From the NCBI GenBank assembly GCA_021292105.1, contig CM037857.1, forward strand, positions 28,541,161 to 28,605,160: a DNA stretch of 64,000 bases, given 5' to 3'. The notes beneath the pieces were generated by a model that was not told the origin of the DNA, searched no databases, and was given only the letters and a program-made list of their open reading frames with translations. Each line of letters begins with the position of its first letter. Position 1 is the first letter of the stretch. The DNA comes from Anadara kagoshimensis. Lineage: Eukaryota > Mollusca > Bivalvia > Arcoida > Arcidae. The position numbers and the translations under genes are program-made. This document shows, one piece after another, positions 47,901-61,600 of this stretch.

Positions 47901-50900
47901 AATATTTAGAAAATCAAAACCGCGAAAGTTTCCTACTGCTTATGTTTCTTCTTATACAATATTTAAATGTAATCAGTTTCACTTAGTCAGTGTTCATTCT
48001 AGAAATGGGTCATGGCACCATTAATCATTTATTTTACCAAATGACCCCATTGCACAGAGAAAAATGAGCATTATACAATTTCAAGGTTGTAGTGACTTAT
48101 AAATCGTAGGATGACATGATTAACAAGTTTAGGTGCCATAGCAGGGATGTTTCTGGCCACTCACAGGGTCTGGTTAAAGGAACCATTCCCAATACCAAAA
48201 GCATACAATTGTCCCAATTTTGTAGTTGAAAATTTCCTATCCAATCTGTATCAACATTGAGGGAGAAAACTTCGGCAAAAATGATGAAAAACCTGTCATT
48301 TTAGCTTAGCTTGTATATGTTTATAATAACATGTATGTACACATTTAGTAATGTGTATTTAATGTACATACAAGTGGTTTGAAGCAAATTGGTACACACA
48401 ATGCAATGTAAGATTATTATTACAAGATGTCAAAATCTGTAAATCAATGTATCTTCTTTTCTGATTTTTCCCAAAAATGTGCATTTTGTCGATTCATTTC
48501 TCCCTATTGCGTTCAAAGGTCCCTTTACCAAAATGGCTAGAAAAATCCCTGCATAGACTGACCCTTGTTTATTAACACTGCCATTAGATGATAAATGACC
48601 TACAGTACAATTGCGTTTTTGGCCGGGTTGCACAGAGTGCAAATCCAGTTTATAGTATGGTGAAATGCGGGCAGGCGGGGAAAATAGGGTACCAACTTTG
48701 TGAACTCAACTCCTCTTACAGTTTTCAACCAAAAACCTTGAAACTTCACAGAATGTTTTATATATATATATTAAAGATTTGCACTTGACTTTAAAAAACA
48801 ACTTGGCCCATTGAGTCTTTGACCCATTTTTTATTTCAGGTCTTGTGAAGCTAACAAAGGAGCTTTTGAAGCTTTAAAGATGGATTCTATGATAAATATG
48901 TCTCAACTAACGGATTTTAAATCAGTAAGTTTTGTACAAATGTATATATCCAAACTGCTTGAAATTGATAAATTTTTCTTGTCTGTTTATAAAAATTTCT
49001 TTGAAATATTTGATTTGTTGCTGGAAATTCGATTTGCTGCTGTACCACATGATACCCTGTAACATTTGTGTGGAACATTTATTTTTAATGGATATGGAAT
49101 CGCATAAGATGATGTTTTCCTGTGAAAATTACATCATTCACAGAATTTGTGACATTCACGTTTTCCAAAACATTCTGCACAAACATTAAGAGGTATTGAT
49201 CATGTGGTACAGCAGTGAACCCTATTTGTTTAAGGCACAGTTTAGCATATACACAGGTTTGAAAACTACATCATTCACGGAATTTGTGACGTTGACGTTT
49301 TCCAAAACGTTCTGCACAAACGTTAAGAGGTATTGATCATGTGGTACAGCAGTGAACCCTAATTGTTTCGGGCACAGTTTAGCATTATACACAGGTTTGG
49401 TGATAAATTTAGGGGGGTCTTATACAAAAATAAAAACATAAAAGGAATATACTTAAGGACTTAAAATTACTGTGGGGATAAGTGAGGTGGCAAAGTTATT
49501 GTGGGAGGAAGACAAGGAGGTTTTAGTGAGGCAATGAGCTAGGTTGCAATGTTATTGATGAAGAAAGGCATTACATGTATAACAAAGTTTTGATTTGGAA
49601 ATAAACAAGGTGGCAAAGATAGCAAAGGGCATTTTAACAAAATTTATTATTGCAATAAGCAAGTGGCAAAGATATCAAGGGGCATTATAAAAAAAATTAA
49701 TTGTGGCAGTTAGGGAGGTGGAAAGGGTAGCAAAGGGCATTTTAACTAAGTTTTATTATAAAATAAGCAAGTGGCATAGATATCAAGGGGCATTATAACA
49801 AAAATTTATTGTGGCAATAAGCAAGTGGCATAGATATCAAGGGGCATTAACATAAGTTTATTGTGACGATAAGCAAGTGGCATAGGTATCAAGGGGCATT
49901 ATTGTGGCAATAAGCAAGTGGCATATATATCAAGGGACATTATAACATAAGTTTAGTGTGGCAGTAAGCGAGGTGGTAAATTATCTAAAGGTATTATAAC
50001 CAAGTTTTAGTGTGGCTGTAGGCAATGTGGCAAGGTAATGAAGTGGACATTATAACCAAGGCTTAGTGTGGCTGTAGGCAATGTGGCAAGGTAATGAAGT
50101 GGACATTATAACCAAGGCTTAGTGTGGCTGTAGGCAATGTGGCAAGGTAATGAAGTGGACATTATTACAAATGTGTAGTGTGGCAGTAGGCAATGTGGCA
50201 AGGTAATGAAGTGGACATTATAACCAAGGTTTAGTGTGGCATTAAGCAATGTGGCAAAGGTAATGAAGTGGACATTATAACCAAGGTTTAGTGTGGCATT
50301 AAGCAATGTGGCAAGGTAATGAAGTGGACATTATAACCAAGGTTTAGTGTGGCATTAAGCAATGTGGCAAGGTAATGAAGTGGACATTATAACCAAGGTT
50401 TAGTGTGGCAGTAGGCAATGTGGCAAGGTAATGAAGTGGACATTATAACCAAGGTTTAGTGTGGCATTAAGCAATGTGGCAAAGGTAATGAAGTGGACAT
50501 TATAACCAAGGTTTAGTGTGGCAGTAGGCAATGTGGCAAGGTAATGAAGTGGACATTATACCCAAGTGGACATTATAACCAAGGTTTAGTGTGGCATTAA
50601 GCAATGTGGCAAGGTAATGAAGTGGACATTATAACCAAGGTTTAGTGTGGCTGTAGGCAATGTGTCAAAGGTAATAAAGTGGACATTATAACCAAGGTTT
50701 AGTGTGGCAGTAGGCAATGTGGCAAGGTAATAAAGTGGACATTATAACCAAGGTTTAGTGTGGCTGTAGGCAATGTGTCAAAAGTAATGAAGTGGACATT
50801 ATAACCAAGGTTAAGTGTGGCTGTAGGCAATGTGTCAAAGGTAATAAAGTGGACATTATAACCAAGGTTTAGTGCGGCTGTAGGCAATGAGTCAAAGGTA

Positions 50901-53900
50901 ATGAAGTGGACATTATAACCAAGGTTTAGTGTGGCAGTAGGCAATGTGGCAAGGTAATAAAGTGGACATTATACCCAAGGTTTAGTGTGGCTGTAGGCAA
51001 TGTGTCAAAGGTAATAAAGTGGACATTATAACCAAGGTTTAGTGTGGCTGTAGGCAATGTGTCAAAGGTAATGAAGTGGACATTATAACCAAGGTTTAGT
51101 GTGGCAGTAAGCAATGTGGCAAGGTAATAAAGTGGACATTATAACCAAGGTTTAGTGTGGCTGTAGGCAATGTGTCAAAGGTAATGAAGTGGACATTATA
51201 ACCAAGGTTAAGTGTGGCAGTAGGCAACGTGGCAAGGTAATGAAGTGGACATTATAATGATCCTGTACTATTTATTTTCCAGAACTTGGATATAGAATCT
51301 CAAACCAACGATATCAACATTGACCTATCAACTGTCAGTATACTGACAGACGACCTGGTTACAAATTTAGATGACCTACAAGCGGCTGTGAATATTGATT
51401 TTAATGGTTTTTATGATCAGGTAAGTATCAAAGTGACTAGTGATTTCGTCTTAAATTTTTCACCGGGGTAACAATGACTAAAATTTTCCAATTAGATCAC
51501 TGAATTTCCAAAAAACAACAGTGATATATTTTAAGTTCCCATCAGTGCAATGCACAGGCATAATTTGCGCCTATATCAGGCGATGTGTCAATATAAGTGA
51601 AATATTTATGACTGGGACGTTAAACACCATTAGTCAATTCTTGACTTTGAGTCGAGTGGTTTGGAGTTGAATAATTGTGTTTTACACCCTAGTCAAGATT
51701 CTTTCACTTATATCGAGGCAGTCCATTCATTGATGGTGGAGGAAACTGGAGTGCTTAGAGAAAATCATCAACCTACAGTAAGCAAATTGACAAACTTTCT
51801 CACTGATTGTGCAAGAGTAGGATTCAAACTTGTTTTAGAATCGACCATTGTTGAAGCGTCTGATAGATGTTAAATTATTTTTGTTAAGCTATATATCATC
51901 TAGTTCTTTTGTAGATAAATGGAGGAGCTATGAATGGTGATATAGATACATTGATATCACAACTGACCATCCTGTCCACTTATACAGCCATCAGCCCTTA
52001 CCATGTAAGTATACATTGATATCACAACTGACCATCTTGTCCGCTAATACAGCCATCAGCCCTTACCATGTAAGTATACATTGATATCACAACTGACCAT
52101 CTTGTCCGCTAATACAGTCATCAGCCCTTACCATGTAAGTATACATTGATATCACAACTGACCATCTTGTCCGCTAATACAGTCATCAGCCCTTACCATG
52201 TAAGTATATTCAACAAGCAATCAACATTTAGAAATTAAAGTCACTGGGTCCTTTGGAAGAGATCTTAAAAACCTATGCCCTGTGTTATTGCAGGCAGGGC
52301 ACATTAAAGAACCCTCCTTGCGTATTGCCCTAAGTGATCTGCAAAGGCTAAATATTATGCCCCTTCACCTATAGCTGGTGACATCTTGATATAAGTGATA
52401 TATTCTTGACTGGGGTGTAAAACCACATTAATAAAGAACCCTCCTTGCGCATTGCCCTAAGCGATCTGCAAAGGTTAAATATTATGCCCCTTCACCTATA
52501 GCTGATGACATCTTGATATAAGTGATATATTCTTGACTGGGGTGTAAAACCACATTCAACCAATCATGTAAATATACATTGGTCATCAGACTTGTAGGTG
52601 GGTACTTTGCATAGAGGGTACAACTTTGCACCATATAAGTGCATGGCTAGGTGCCTTTTCAGGGGTCATACTTTCCCCCCCCCCCCCCCCCCCCCCCCCC
52701 CCCATTTTGGAGCATTTTAAAGGACAAATCAATAGTGAAATATGATTATTAATTTTCAGATTGGTTTTACGGGATTTACTGGGGTTCGCCAGTGTACCAT
52801 GTGACAACCCATTGCATTTCTGTTGAACAATTATTTCCATAGGTCATGGAAAAACTTCAGTTCATGTTTTCCCGTAAAAATGATGCTACTGACGTAAACA
52901 TTTTCCAAAACACTCTGCACAAACGTTAAGGGGTATAATCACGTGGTATGCTGACAAACTTCTTTGTACTAAATGATTTTTAAAGCGAGTTTAACTTTAT
53001 TTTTTCTCCTATACTTCACTGTGTTATTCCATTGGTTGCTAGGTGTAAGATATCTCTGTCTTACAGCCTCCTGTGTAAGACAAGCTACACGCGCTGTTTG
53101 GCTCGTCGTGACGTCATTGACGTCTGAAGTCAACCAACAATTTCTCAACATCACAATCACTTATGTATGCTTAATTGATGATGTCATAATCAATTTACGT
53201 GAAAACGTCAATTAAAATTGATTACATCATTTTCAGCAGGCATGGATGGTGACATGAAAACTGAACATTTGATGCAATTTTTTGTTTACAAATCATGTTT
53301 TATGTTGCAAATGTGTGAGAAAAAGAATCCTACACCAGTAACAGGGTAAGACAGAGATATCTCAAACTCAGATGAATATTTTCAATGTCCAGAACTCGCT
53401 AAAGCTTGTTCTGGACAGGAAAATATTCATCCTCGTTTGAGATATCTCTGTCTTACCTTGTTTATGTTGTTATTGGTGTAAGATTCTATTAATCTTTAAG
53501 GGGTTAATTTTGGCTTGAATTTTAAATTTTGTTTTATTTTGGCTTGAGTTTTAAATTTTGTTTTATTTTGGCTTGAGTTTTAAATTTTGTTTTATTTTGG
53601 CTTGAGTTTTAAATTTTGTTTTATTTTGGCTTGAGTTTTAAATTTTGTTTTATTTTGGGTTGAATTTTAAAGTTTGTTTATTTTGGCTTGAGTTTTAAAT
53701 TTTGTTTTATTTTGGCTTGAGTTTTAAATTTTGTTTTATTTTGGCTTGAATTTTAAATTTTGTTTTATTTTGGCTTGAGTTTTAGATTTTGTTTTATTTT
53801 GGCTTGAGTTTTAAATTTTGTTTTACTTTTTTAAAGACAAAGTATGGAACTGCAAAGACTTGGGCAGAAAATATAAAAAGTCAACAATTGGCTACACTTG

Positions 53901-55156
53901 ATACTGAGATGGTAAGTTTTATCAATGTGAACTAAAAATACATCATACATTGTATGATTTACAGTCAAACTTGCTTTTTATAAGGCCAATTCACACTTTA
54001 TGTGAAGGTATATACATATATGATTTGCCATGTGTGATTGTGTTTCTATTACCTATGTTTGACATACCGAATTAGAACAAGTTCTATTTCTTCTGACAAG
54101 TCATGTGTCATTAAAATGAATATGACATTCAGTAAGCAAAATGGACCTTTAGAACAACCCAATTAATGCAGAAAACAGCAAATAAAGACAATAGATATAG
54201 TCTAATATGTTAATACGGCTAAATTCTGTTTTTTGACATTTTCTACAAAATTATTGGGGTCATATCACTTTTATGGATATTTTTGCCTAACCCAATGTTG
54301 GTGCTTCATAAGAAAACAAAAAGTGAAATTTTCCAATTTTTCACCTAATTGCACTTTTTGCATCATATGTAACATAGCACATCATCATATGTTTCCAATT
54401 GACCTATCGTCCCAGTACCGATCACTCTGCTTACTGATCATGTGATCGGTAAGACTACCATAGCTTGGTCTGATAAGCTTCTGTAAATATGTCAAACGTG
54501 GGCCAACTCATAGATATCCCATCGACTTTACGTGGTCTGTTTTGCCATACAATACAGTTGAACCTACCTTAAAGGTCACTTCTACATAAGGGTCACCTGC
54601 TTCCAGAGGCCGGTAAATTTTTTTATCCCAATTGCTCTTATTCATTCTATTTGAACCTGTATATAAGAGTCACCTGTCCATAAAGGCTACATGTACTTTT
54701 ATCGGTTCCCTTGGACGGCCTTTATAGACAAGTTTGACTGTACTTGTGTCATATATGTCTTGAAAGGCTTTCTCTATATAGGGTTATTTAAATCTGACAC
54801 CCACTTTTGTATCTTCTTTTCCTGAAAAGAAAAGGGCAAAACATTTAGCATTTATTTTCCTCAATATCATTGCTGTTGTCATCTATACTGGTGAAATCTT
54901 ATTCATTTCAACATTTTTCAGACATAATATAAATACATATGCAGTAAAACCTCAATAGAAATATAGTAAAAAAAACTCTATTCATCGCCGCCAGTTGTTC
55001 AGTCAGATTTTAGTATTATAAAAGGTTTTGGCAATAAATTGAGGGAGACTTATGAAGAAAAACTTGATTTTGGCCCTGTACTCTCTCTCTCTCTCTCTCT
55101 CTCATTGTATTTTAAGAACTTAACTACTGTTTGTCATCTGTATGTTGTAGGCTCTC

Positions 55157-55195
<39 letters not shown>

Positions 55196-55580
55196 TTGTA
55201 CTTTAATAACTTAACTACTGTCATTTGTATGTTGTAGGCTCAAACTAATGATTCTGTAGAGAACATGCAGAATGCCACATTAGGAGTTGATGTAAGTAAA
55301 ATCTATTTGATAATGATATACTGGAACTGACTATTAATATTCATTATACATAAGATCATCTAATGGATTTTGCCAGTGTACCATATGGTTTTTACCTCTT
55401 GAAGTTTATGCAGATAAGGTTTAAGACAACATATATGTTACAATTTCCTGCAATAACATCGTTTCTATGGAAAAATGTCAACTGAGGTGATTCCATATCC
55501 AATGGATTAATCTTTCCACACAAACATTAGGAGAGTATCACATAGGACACTGGTGAAATCCATTTGATTTAGTAGACCCT

Positions 55581-55628
<48 letters not shown>

Positions 55629-58600
55629 GTTTATTCTTGTTAGTTTGAGATAGCTAAACCCATAAATTTTGATTTTTCTTGATTAATTTCAAAGCCGATA
55701 CTTGGTAATTAACATGGATGTTTTATTTTCCCTTATTTTCACGCCCTCATCACAACTGTAAAAAATGAAATTAGGTATATATAATCATCTAAAGCCACCA
55801 TCAAGCTTAACTTCTTGTGTCTGATCTCCTTATATTCCAGGCTGATATTATTGTTAGCAATTAAGCTTGTTTTTGTTCTGGAATTGTCAACTATCGAAAT
55901 TAAAACCAAAGGAAATTTGTATAGGTTTGTTTATTAAAAAAACAAAAGAAAACTGCACTGTATCAATTACTAGTTATGGGGTAATATGGGGGAAAAAACT
56001 TCTTGTTGTTGTTATTTATTTATTGAAAATTTAATGCAGTTAGCCAAATGATCTTAAGTGCATGTTTACAGTTCACAGCATCTCTCACCTCCTAAGTTCT
56101 CACTTGGGACAAATTCTAATGTGACAAAGTTAAAATGTCAGCCTGCTTGCTGTAGGTTGATAGTTTTTCCATGGCACTCTAGTTTCCTCTGTGAAATGAT
56201 CACCCCGATGGAAGTGAAACAATTTTGACTGGGGCATAAAACTCTATTTTTCTCCATATACTTTGTACATTTGTCATAGAATTTTATCATATTCCTAAAA
56301 ATTATGTGAATAAAAATATTATTAATAAAGAAACAGGATGTCAGTAACTGAGCAGTCTAACATAATAGTATACAAGTTTATTAATTGACCTCTCACCACA
56401 TAGGTTCAAATTCCTCTAGGCCAGATCCTCAGTGTTGGAAAGTTTGTCCCTTCACATTCCACAGATCGGTAGTTTTCTCGGCACACTCTGGTTTTCTCCC
56501 CCATCCCAGAACTTGCTACCTTGAAATAAGCAGAATGGCTATTTCTCCACTCTACAAGGAATAAACAATAATGTTAGGAAAATGTAGGATTTGGCTGTAT
56601 GTATGTATATACATATATGAGTATGTGTGTGTGTGTACATGTGTGTTACATGTTCCTTGTCAGCATTCTAAAAACTTTATTTCTCAGCAGAATTTAACTT
56701 GATACAAAACGTTTATCTTGCTAAAATCAAGTTTGTTTTTTATAATTGGCAAATCATATTGACAGAGTTATTGCCCTTTGTTTATTTAAGTGAAATATCT
56801 GTGTTTCTGACAGTGCTCAATTGCAAGGGATTAGTATCACTTGTGATGCTTTCTTATTTTATAAACTTTGTTTTTGTTTGTGTAGGACCTTGTTAGTTTG
56901 GTGAAAAATAATTTGAATATCACAGAACAGTATGTGAGGAATAATGCTTCTGCTGTAATCGCTGATGTAAGTATCTAAAATACATATACACGTATTATAA
57001 ATGTATTTAATTTTGCATGTATTTATTTTGGTGGTATGGGAAATCTAGACAATCCGTTTTGAAAATATGCACTATAAAACAATAAGCATTATATAATTTT
57101 CACTCTGTAATAATTTTCGTTCAACGAAAATGGCTGCGAAATGAGCGGTAATTAGTACACTGCAAAAAAATATTTTACAGTATTGGATTTTTGTGGTAAT
57201 TCATACTGTAGAAACTGCTCTAGTTTTCTCAAAAATGAATTATTTATTACAAATTTTAAAGATTTTTATGATTTCTATAGTAATAATACTGTTATTGAAT
57301 AAATGGAAATGCCACAGGCAAATAACACATTAACTCATTGATATCAATGAGTTGACATGGCGGATTAGTACTGTCACTGGAATTTTAAGTCAAGGGTTGT
57401 GGGTTCGAAACCTCACTTGGTAAATTTTCTTAGACGATTTTCATCTCCTGTCCCATACTAGAGCTGTAAAATGCTAATTACTTGAGTATTCTTTCAGAGG
57501 AAATTTGAAAATGAGGTCCAATTTCTCAGTCCATGCTAAAGACCTCTGTAGAGTTTGAAAAAGAGTAAGCCATCTGTGGCCATTGCAAAGAATGCTCACA
57601 ATAAAGAATGGAACAATCTAGAGGATTAGTGACGAATTCATTCAGAACATCCTCTGGATGTGAAATGATAAAGGCAACAACTTTCCCCTTTTTTGCTACG
57701 TATTACAGCACTTTTGGGAACGATGAGAAAGCTTCATACGATTTTGATAAAACTTTCAGAGGTTATGGAGTCTGATGCGATCTAGCTTTCTAAATTGCTG
57801 ATTTTTTTGGGGGAAAAGTCCGGATCATACTTATTTTTGGGGCCAAAAATTCAAAAATTGGATTTTTCAGAAAAAAATTAAGTTTAACGCACTCCTGTTC
57901 AATAACGGTTCATTGTACGAAAAAGTCGTCCATTGACCGAAAAAAGTTTAAGATCTTGCGGAAAAAACGGTATTTTTATATTTTTTCTATCTTGTACACA
58001 AAATCCACAATAAGTGTTTAAAGTCGACCCTATCATCCAAAATAAATTTAACGTACCGTTTTGAATTCGTACCCATAATAAAGTAACCAATTTTTTACCA
58101 AATAATTGGTAGGTTTGGCACTTATCCGTTAGGTTTGTGTTAAACTTTTGAGTGGCAAGTTCTGTGGATGAGCTCTACTAATAGAAATCCTCTAGATTGT
58201 TCCATTCTTTCCCGTGAAACCCCTAAAGGTGTCGCCACACTAGTAAGAAACATTTGCATGAAAATTTCTTATTCCCCATTAATTGATACACTTTTCCTTA
58301 AAGTCGGAACCTTTAAACTTTCTTACCATGAAATAATTTAGAAAGTCAAAACTGCAAAAGTTTTCCACAGCTAATGTTTCTTCATGTACAATATTTGAAT
58401 TTATACTACAACAAAGGTATATAGTTCATCGGGAGAACAGGTACACAGCATGCAAATTGGTATAATGCCAGTAGTCTTTTAAACAATCCTGACAAACAGT
58501 CTCACATTATACATATTACTATTATACCTCTAATAAGATTCCAGAACTTTTCATCAATTGGTTCTTATGCAATCGCTATTTTTATATAAGTTAATTGTTA

Positions 58601-61600
58601 ACTATTGACTGGGTCATTATTTAATTTTGATTCACAATCATGTTCAAATTTCGATAAGTAATTTATTATTAATTTTCAGGAAGCTAAAGCCTACGCACAA
58701 AGACTTGTTACTACTGTGGAGTATTTTATCAACGATACCGTATATGCTGTAAGTCATTACATAGATATAAAACTGTGGTAGGTCAGTTGGTAGAGTGCTC
58801 GCTTCATATGTTGGGCTCAAACCCTGGGTGGGTCTGACCAGAACTTGAGAATAGATAGTGATTGTTATTTCTCTAAGCACTTTGGATTTTAAAAAAGAAA
58901 GTCATGGGGTCCTTGGGAAGAGACTTTAAAAACTGATGCCCCTTGTCACAGATGTTACAGCAGGTATGGTATGTTAAAAAACCCTCCCTGCACATTGCCC
59001 TGAGTACAATGATAAGTTTAAAATTTCTGCACATCACCTATAGCTGGCAATGTCTCCATATTTACGAGTCAATGGTTGAAGTTAAAAACTGGGGTATACT
59101 AAGTGAGCAGTAGCTCACAGATTTCTTGTTAGAGTATGTCTTTAAATTTTTCCATAACTGAATTTAAATTTGTGTCAATCATGTACTATTAAAAACAGGT
59201 CAAGTTTCATTTTCAGCTCAAAGCTTATAGTTTAAAAAGAATTAAAACTGGAATATAAGGTTATTGTATTGGGATTATCTCCCCTGGATTAAAGTATATG
59301 AACTATCTTCCCTGAATTAACTATAATGATTTATTATATAGGAATTATCTCCCCTGAATTAACCATACTGGTTTATCATATAGGAATTATCTCCCCTGAA
59401 ATAATTATATTGATGTATTTTTGTAATTATTACTTTCAGATGAATAATGAGTTGGGTACCTGTAGACCTCTATACAACTTCTATAACAGTTTGTTGAGGA
59501 TTACTCTCTGTCAACATCTGGTAGATTCACTGGTAAATATATATTTTATCCATCTCCTGCCATTCAAAGAAACAGAAGTATATTAAATTCAAACTTCTGT
59601 CCTTCTGTCCGTCCAGACACATCTTGTCTGGAGTTATTGTCTAAAACTCTAAAACAGTATTTTACAAAACTTGAAGCAAAGCATCATACTTTGATAGAAA
59701 ATGGGTTTGCTCATTTCCTGGAAGTTATGGGCCTTTGAATATTATTGCAAATCACAAAATGTACTACCTGCTGCTTACTGATATTATAAGTCACCTTTGA
59801 GCAGTTGGTCTCAGTGGTCTGTTAGTCAGTCTGTTTATCTGTCTGTCCATCAGTGTAAAATCGTGTCTGGGCCATATCTCATAACTGCTTTTGAGGACTG
59901 TCATAAAATTTCATAATCTTCATGATCCAAAGGTGTGCCATGATCTTGAACCAAGGTCAAGGTCACAGGAAAACATTAAATGTTTGGGACGGGGATGTTT
60001 GTCTCTTTAGAGACAGTTCTAATTAATTTTACTATTTTGTTCTTGTTTTTCAGAATGGATTCTGGTTTTCCATTGGTTGGTGTATATTCTTCTTCCTGCC
60101 AAGTATAATATTTGCAACTAAACTTGCCAAACACTACAAGAGGATGAGTAGATTAGATGAGCCAGAAACACCAGAAAAGTAAGCTTTATTGTACAATATT
60201 TATAAAACAGGGTTCCGGCTTATGGCATAATACCCATAAAGTTGCACAAAACTAATTAACATGGGCTAGGGAATCACTTAAGTTGACATTTTCCCTTTAA
60301 ATTAAATACAAATTTACTAGTTCATGTTCAAATCACAATCCCAAAAGCAAAGTAAAAACTAAAAACTGACAAATTAAGTTACAGATGTGAACAACCAGAG
60401 AAGTGAGACCTGGAGCTCTGGAAGAGGAAGCACCTCCTGGTAAGCTACTTCCTGGGACACCCACCACATGCTAATCCTGGATGCATTGTAGACATTTTCC
60501 AAAAAGGTTCCACATAAACATGAAGGGTTATTGATCACATGGTATGCTGGGGAAACCGAATTCAATGGTGGGCTGATAAAATGGAGGGATATACAGGAAC
60601 AGTTTCAATATGTTCAATGTATGCAAATTCATATTAAAAATACATATTATGGAAATCTGATGCAGAATGCATATTATGCAATTCAGCTTATTGCATCTTT
60701 ATATAAAACAATGTACAAACTATAATTATGATTTTGTCAATAGATTGATTGGATGGGGTTTTACATCCCAGTCATAATACATTTTACTTATATCAAGCCA
60801 TCACAAGCTGTAGGTGAAGTGCCATAATTCTTTTACCTCTGTCATGCACTCAAAGCATTTTATGTGATGGGAGGGTTCTTTAGTGTTCCATGCCTACTTT
60901 GACATGGGTAATCAGCTTTTTAAGTTTTTTCCAAAAGATCCATGACTTTATTTCTAAATGCTGAGTGCTTGGTGAAGTCTTGGTCAGGCCGTGTCAGATT
61001 TGAACCCCAACTTCCTTCATACAGAGCATTCAGTCTACCATCTGAGTTTTGTCAAAAGAATTGAAATCATTTCATTTCAAACCAATTGACACAGCAGACC
61101 TAGTCGTGGTGTTGTGGTAAAGTGACTTTAAAAACGACTGTGGTAGCTTCATTGGTATAGTGCTCTCTCAAAAAGAGGGAGGTCATGGTTTCAAACCGCG
61201 ACCGGGTCTGACCCAAGACCTGAAAGTGGGTAGTGACTGTTCTTTTGCCAAGCACTCAGCACTTTGAAATGAAAGTCTTGTTTCTTTTGGTTGGGAACTT
61301 AAAATAAACAAGGTTCTGAGTCACGGTAGGCTTGGCACGATAAAGAACTCTGCTGTATAATGCCACCAGCGCAATACACTGGGAAAATTCCTTCACCTTC
61401 ACCTATAGCTGGTGACATCTCGATATAAGTGAAATATTCTTGACTGGGACGTTAAACAACATTACTCAACTCACTCTTGTTGCAGTAGGGATGGCTGTTT
61501 TTCCATTTAGAATCCAGTGATTTAAATTTTTTGGTTGAAGTTTTTTAATGAACTAGATGCTCAAGTGAACTATATTGTTCTTCTGACAGGTCTGCTAAGA

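Noticed and set aside
49980..51120. Minus-strand frames with repeated NLGYNVHFIT peptides
   Set aside because: They are translations of the 56-bp satellite on the opposite strand; the frame breaks wherever the unit length changes.
53831..53836. Rejecting exon 18 because of its TTAAAG acceptor
   Set aside because: The exon was kept: length, phase and protein match gene 1 exon d exactly, and no better AG keeps the frame.
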